A stretch of DNA of 60,332 nucleotides, from assembly GCF_003611585.1 (NCBI RefSeq), contig NZ_RAVW01000003.1:1-60332 (forward strand), in the 5' to 3' direction. Position 1 is the stretch's first letter. Each line of letters begins with the position of its first letter. Below the pieces are notes generated by a model. The model was not told the DNA's origin. It ran no database searches and saw only the letters and a program-made list of their open reading frames with translations. Source of the stretch: Corallococcus exercitus. GTDB lineage: Bacteria > Myxococcota > Myxococcia > Myxococcales > Myxococcaceae. A program made the translations under genes and the position numbers. Below are positions 58,930 to 60,332 of this stretch, in pieces.

Positions 58930-60330
58930 TCAGGAGCTGCAGCTGACCACGAGGTGCCGTCCCCACGTGGGCGGGGCTTCCGCGTAGGCCTCCTGGCCAG
59001 GATGTTCGTCGAAGGGCGCGGACACCAGCGCGAGCACACGGTCCACCTCCGAGAAGTCCCCCGCCTGCGCGCGGGCGATGGCCTGCTGCGCCACCCAGTT
59101 GCGCAGGACGTACTTGGGATTCACGCGGTCCAGGCGCGCCTGGCGTTCGCCGTCCACGCTGCCTTCCGCCTCCAACCGCTCGCGGTAGCGCACGGCCCAC
59201 GCGTCGAAGCCCTCCGGCGGCAGGAAGTGGTCGCGCAAGGCGTCGTTGCGCGCGCCCTCGCTGGAGTCGAACCGGTTCAGCGCGCGGAAGAAGCGCGTGT
59301 AGTCCACGTGCGAGCCGGCCATCAGCCCGAACAGCTCCTGCACGAGCTCACGGTCCTCGTCGCGCGCCTCCATCAGGCCCAGCTTCTCCCGCATGCGCGT
59401 GAGGAAGTGGCGGGCGAAGAGGGACTGGAAGAGCGTCAACGTGGCGCGCGCTTCGTCCTCGGTGATGAGCGTGAGCAGTGCTTCACCCAGACAGGCCAGG
59501 TTCCACAGCGCGACGCGGGGCTGCTGGTCGAACGCGTAGCGGCCCTGGGGGTCGGAGTGGTTGCAGATGAAGCCGGGGTCGAAGTCGTCCAGGAACCCGT
59601 AGGGCCCGTAGTCCAGCGTGAGCCCCAGGATGGACATGTTGTCGGTGTTCATCACGCCGTGCGCGAAGCCCACCGCCTGCCACCGCGCCACGAGCTGCGC
59701 GGTGCGCTCCACCACCTCCGCGAAGAAGCGCGCGTATCTGCCCTCCTGGCCCACGAACTGCGGGAAGTGCCCCGCGATGACGTGGTCCGCGAGCGTGGCC
59801 ACGTGGCCCGGCTGCTCCGTGTGGTGGAAGTACTCGAAGGTGCCGAAGCGCACGTGCGACGGGGCCAGGCGCACCAGCATGGCGCCGGTCTCCACGTCCT
59901 CGCGGTACACCGGCGTACTGCTGCCCAGGATGCACAGGGCGCGGGTGGTGGGGATGCCCAGCGCGTGCAGGGCCTCGCCGGCCAGGTACTCGCGCACGGT
60001 GGAGCGCAGCACCGCTCTTCCGTCACCGCCGCGCGAGAAGGGCGTGGGACCGCCGCCCTTCAGGTGCAGGTCCCACTTGCCGCCGTCCGGAGCGCGCACC
60101 TCGCCCAGGAGCAGCGCGCGGCCGTCCCCCAGGCGCGGCACGTACACGCCGAACTGGTGCCCGGCGTAGACCATGGCCAGCGGCTCCATGCCGGGCAGCG
60201 GCGTGGCTCCGCCGAACACGCGCGCGAACTCCGGGCGCGCGGCTTCTTCCGCGTCCAACCCCAGCAGCCGCAGGGCCGCGGGGTTCACGCTCACCACGCG
60301 CGCGTCCGGGAAGGGCGCGGGGGCCACTCG
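58930..60330 (-). CDS. selO: SelO/YdiU protein adenylyltransferase (5' end outside window)
   Basis: At least 465 residues; the visible GTG at 60327 is probably internal because SelO proteins start further upstream, and the frame is open to the window edge. SelO has a pseudokinase fold that binds ATP upside down and AMPylates Ser/Thr/Tyr. Motifs: YAGHQFGVYVPRLGDGRA, DLHLKGGGPTPFSRGGDGRA, LRSTVREYLAGEALHALGIP, FAHGVMNTDNMSILG (catalytic loop with Asn and Asp), and YGFLDDFDPGFICNHSD. The C-terminus ends CSS directly before TGA, the position of Sec in eukaryotic SelO. Confidence 0.95.
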   Translation of the reverse strand, partial: RVAPAPFPDARVVSVNPAALRLLGLDAEEAARPEFARVFGGATPLPGMEPLAMVYAGHQFGVYVPRLGDGRALLLGEVRAPDGGKWDLHLKGGGPTPFSRGGDGRAVLRSTVREYLAGEALHALGIPTTRALCILGSSTPVYREDVETGAMLVRLAPSHVRFGTFEYFHHTEQPGHVATLADHVIAGHFPQFVGQEGRYARFFAEVVERTAQLVARWQAVGFAHGVMNTDNMSILGLTLDYGPYGFLDDFDPGFICNHSDPQGRYAFDQQPRVALWNLACLGEALLTLITEDEARATLTLFQSLFARHFLTRMREKLGLMEARDEDRELVQELFGLMAGSHVDYTRFFRALNRFDSSEGARNDALRDHFLPPEGFDAWAVRYRERLEAEGSVDGERQARLDRVNPKYVLRNWVAQQAIARAQAGDFSEVDRVLALVSAPFDEHPGQEAYAEAPPTWGRHLVVSCSS

Positions 60331-60332
60331 GG

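Noticed and set aside
1-60332. CRISPR arrays, tRNA and rRNA genes
   Set aside because: No regularly spaced repeats or recognisable tRNA/rRNA sequence was found on reading.

Overview
The window is very GC-rich and densely coded. Its gene content looks like a myxobacterium of the Myxococcaceae, most likely Corallococcus or a close relative: many lipoproteins, an eukaryote-like protein kinase, a large hybrid histidine kinase, a TonB-dependent receptor with its own TonB domain, an EAD1-protease fusion and a CHAD protein. The taxon is inferred from style and gene families, not from a marker gene. No rRNA, tRNA or CRISPR array was found. Both ends cut through genes: an alpha-2-macroglobulin-like protein on the left and SelO on the right.

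Layout. 1-10.1 kb: A2M-like protein, EAD1-trypsin protease, a large membrane protein, a short-chain dehydrogenase, a translationally coupled hydrolase/ZIP transporter pair, an NTF2-like secreted protein, an unknown protein and a small SET protein. 10.2-14.5 kb: a complete His-Xaa-Ser (Hxs) radical-SAM peptide-modification operon. Its order is secreted protein, hxsA, hxsD, hxsB, hxsC, with overlapping or closely packed genes. HxsA carries five perfect HxS repeats and a PEGA-like C-terminal domain. 14.5-16.4 kb: a membrane-anchored XRE regulator divergent from a tail-anchored Ser/Thr kinase and a small, possibly PD-(D/E)XK-like protein.

16.4-29.9 kb: a secreted lipase-like protein, an amidase, and a pentameric ligand-gated ion channel paired with a phosphatidylserine-decarboxylase-like enzyme. 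These are followed by a BMP-type lipoprotein, small secreted proteins, and a flavin monooxygenase divergent from a GntR-TetR fusion regulator with two GTAC-cored palindromes between them. Next come a YkgJ protein, a histone-H1-like protein, a frameshifted SDR pseudogene and an anthrax-lethal-factor-like metallopeptidase of visibly lower GC. 29.9-41.8 kb: a zinc-ribbon/HEAT/coiled-coil protein, two oxidoreductases, a flippase-like membrane protein, a molybdopterin oxidoreductase, a hybrid sensor kinase with a coupled receiver, and a small protein whose stop codon was hit by an IS630 element.

41.8-60.3 kb: the IS630 element (two ORFs, -1 frameshift, 28-bp inverted repeats) and several envelope genes (lipoproteins, chalcone-isomerase-like protein, OmpA-family lipoprotein, TonB receptor plus lipoprotein). 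A tandem duplication follows, in which an Hsp70-lipoprotein-unknown operon has a second copy with the Hsp70 reduced to a fragment. The window ends with a Gln-rich lipoprotein, an RpoH-type sigma factor, a pyrophosphatase-CHAD operon, two membrane proteins and SelO. The most interesting units are the Hxs operon, the XRE/kinase/small-protein cassette, the ion channel-decarboxylase pair, the EAD1 protease and the lethal-factor-like protease.
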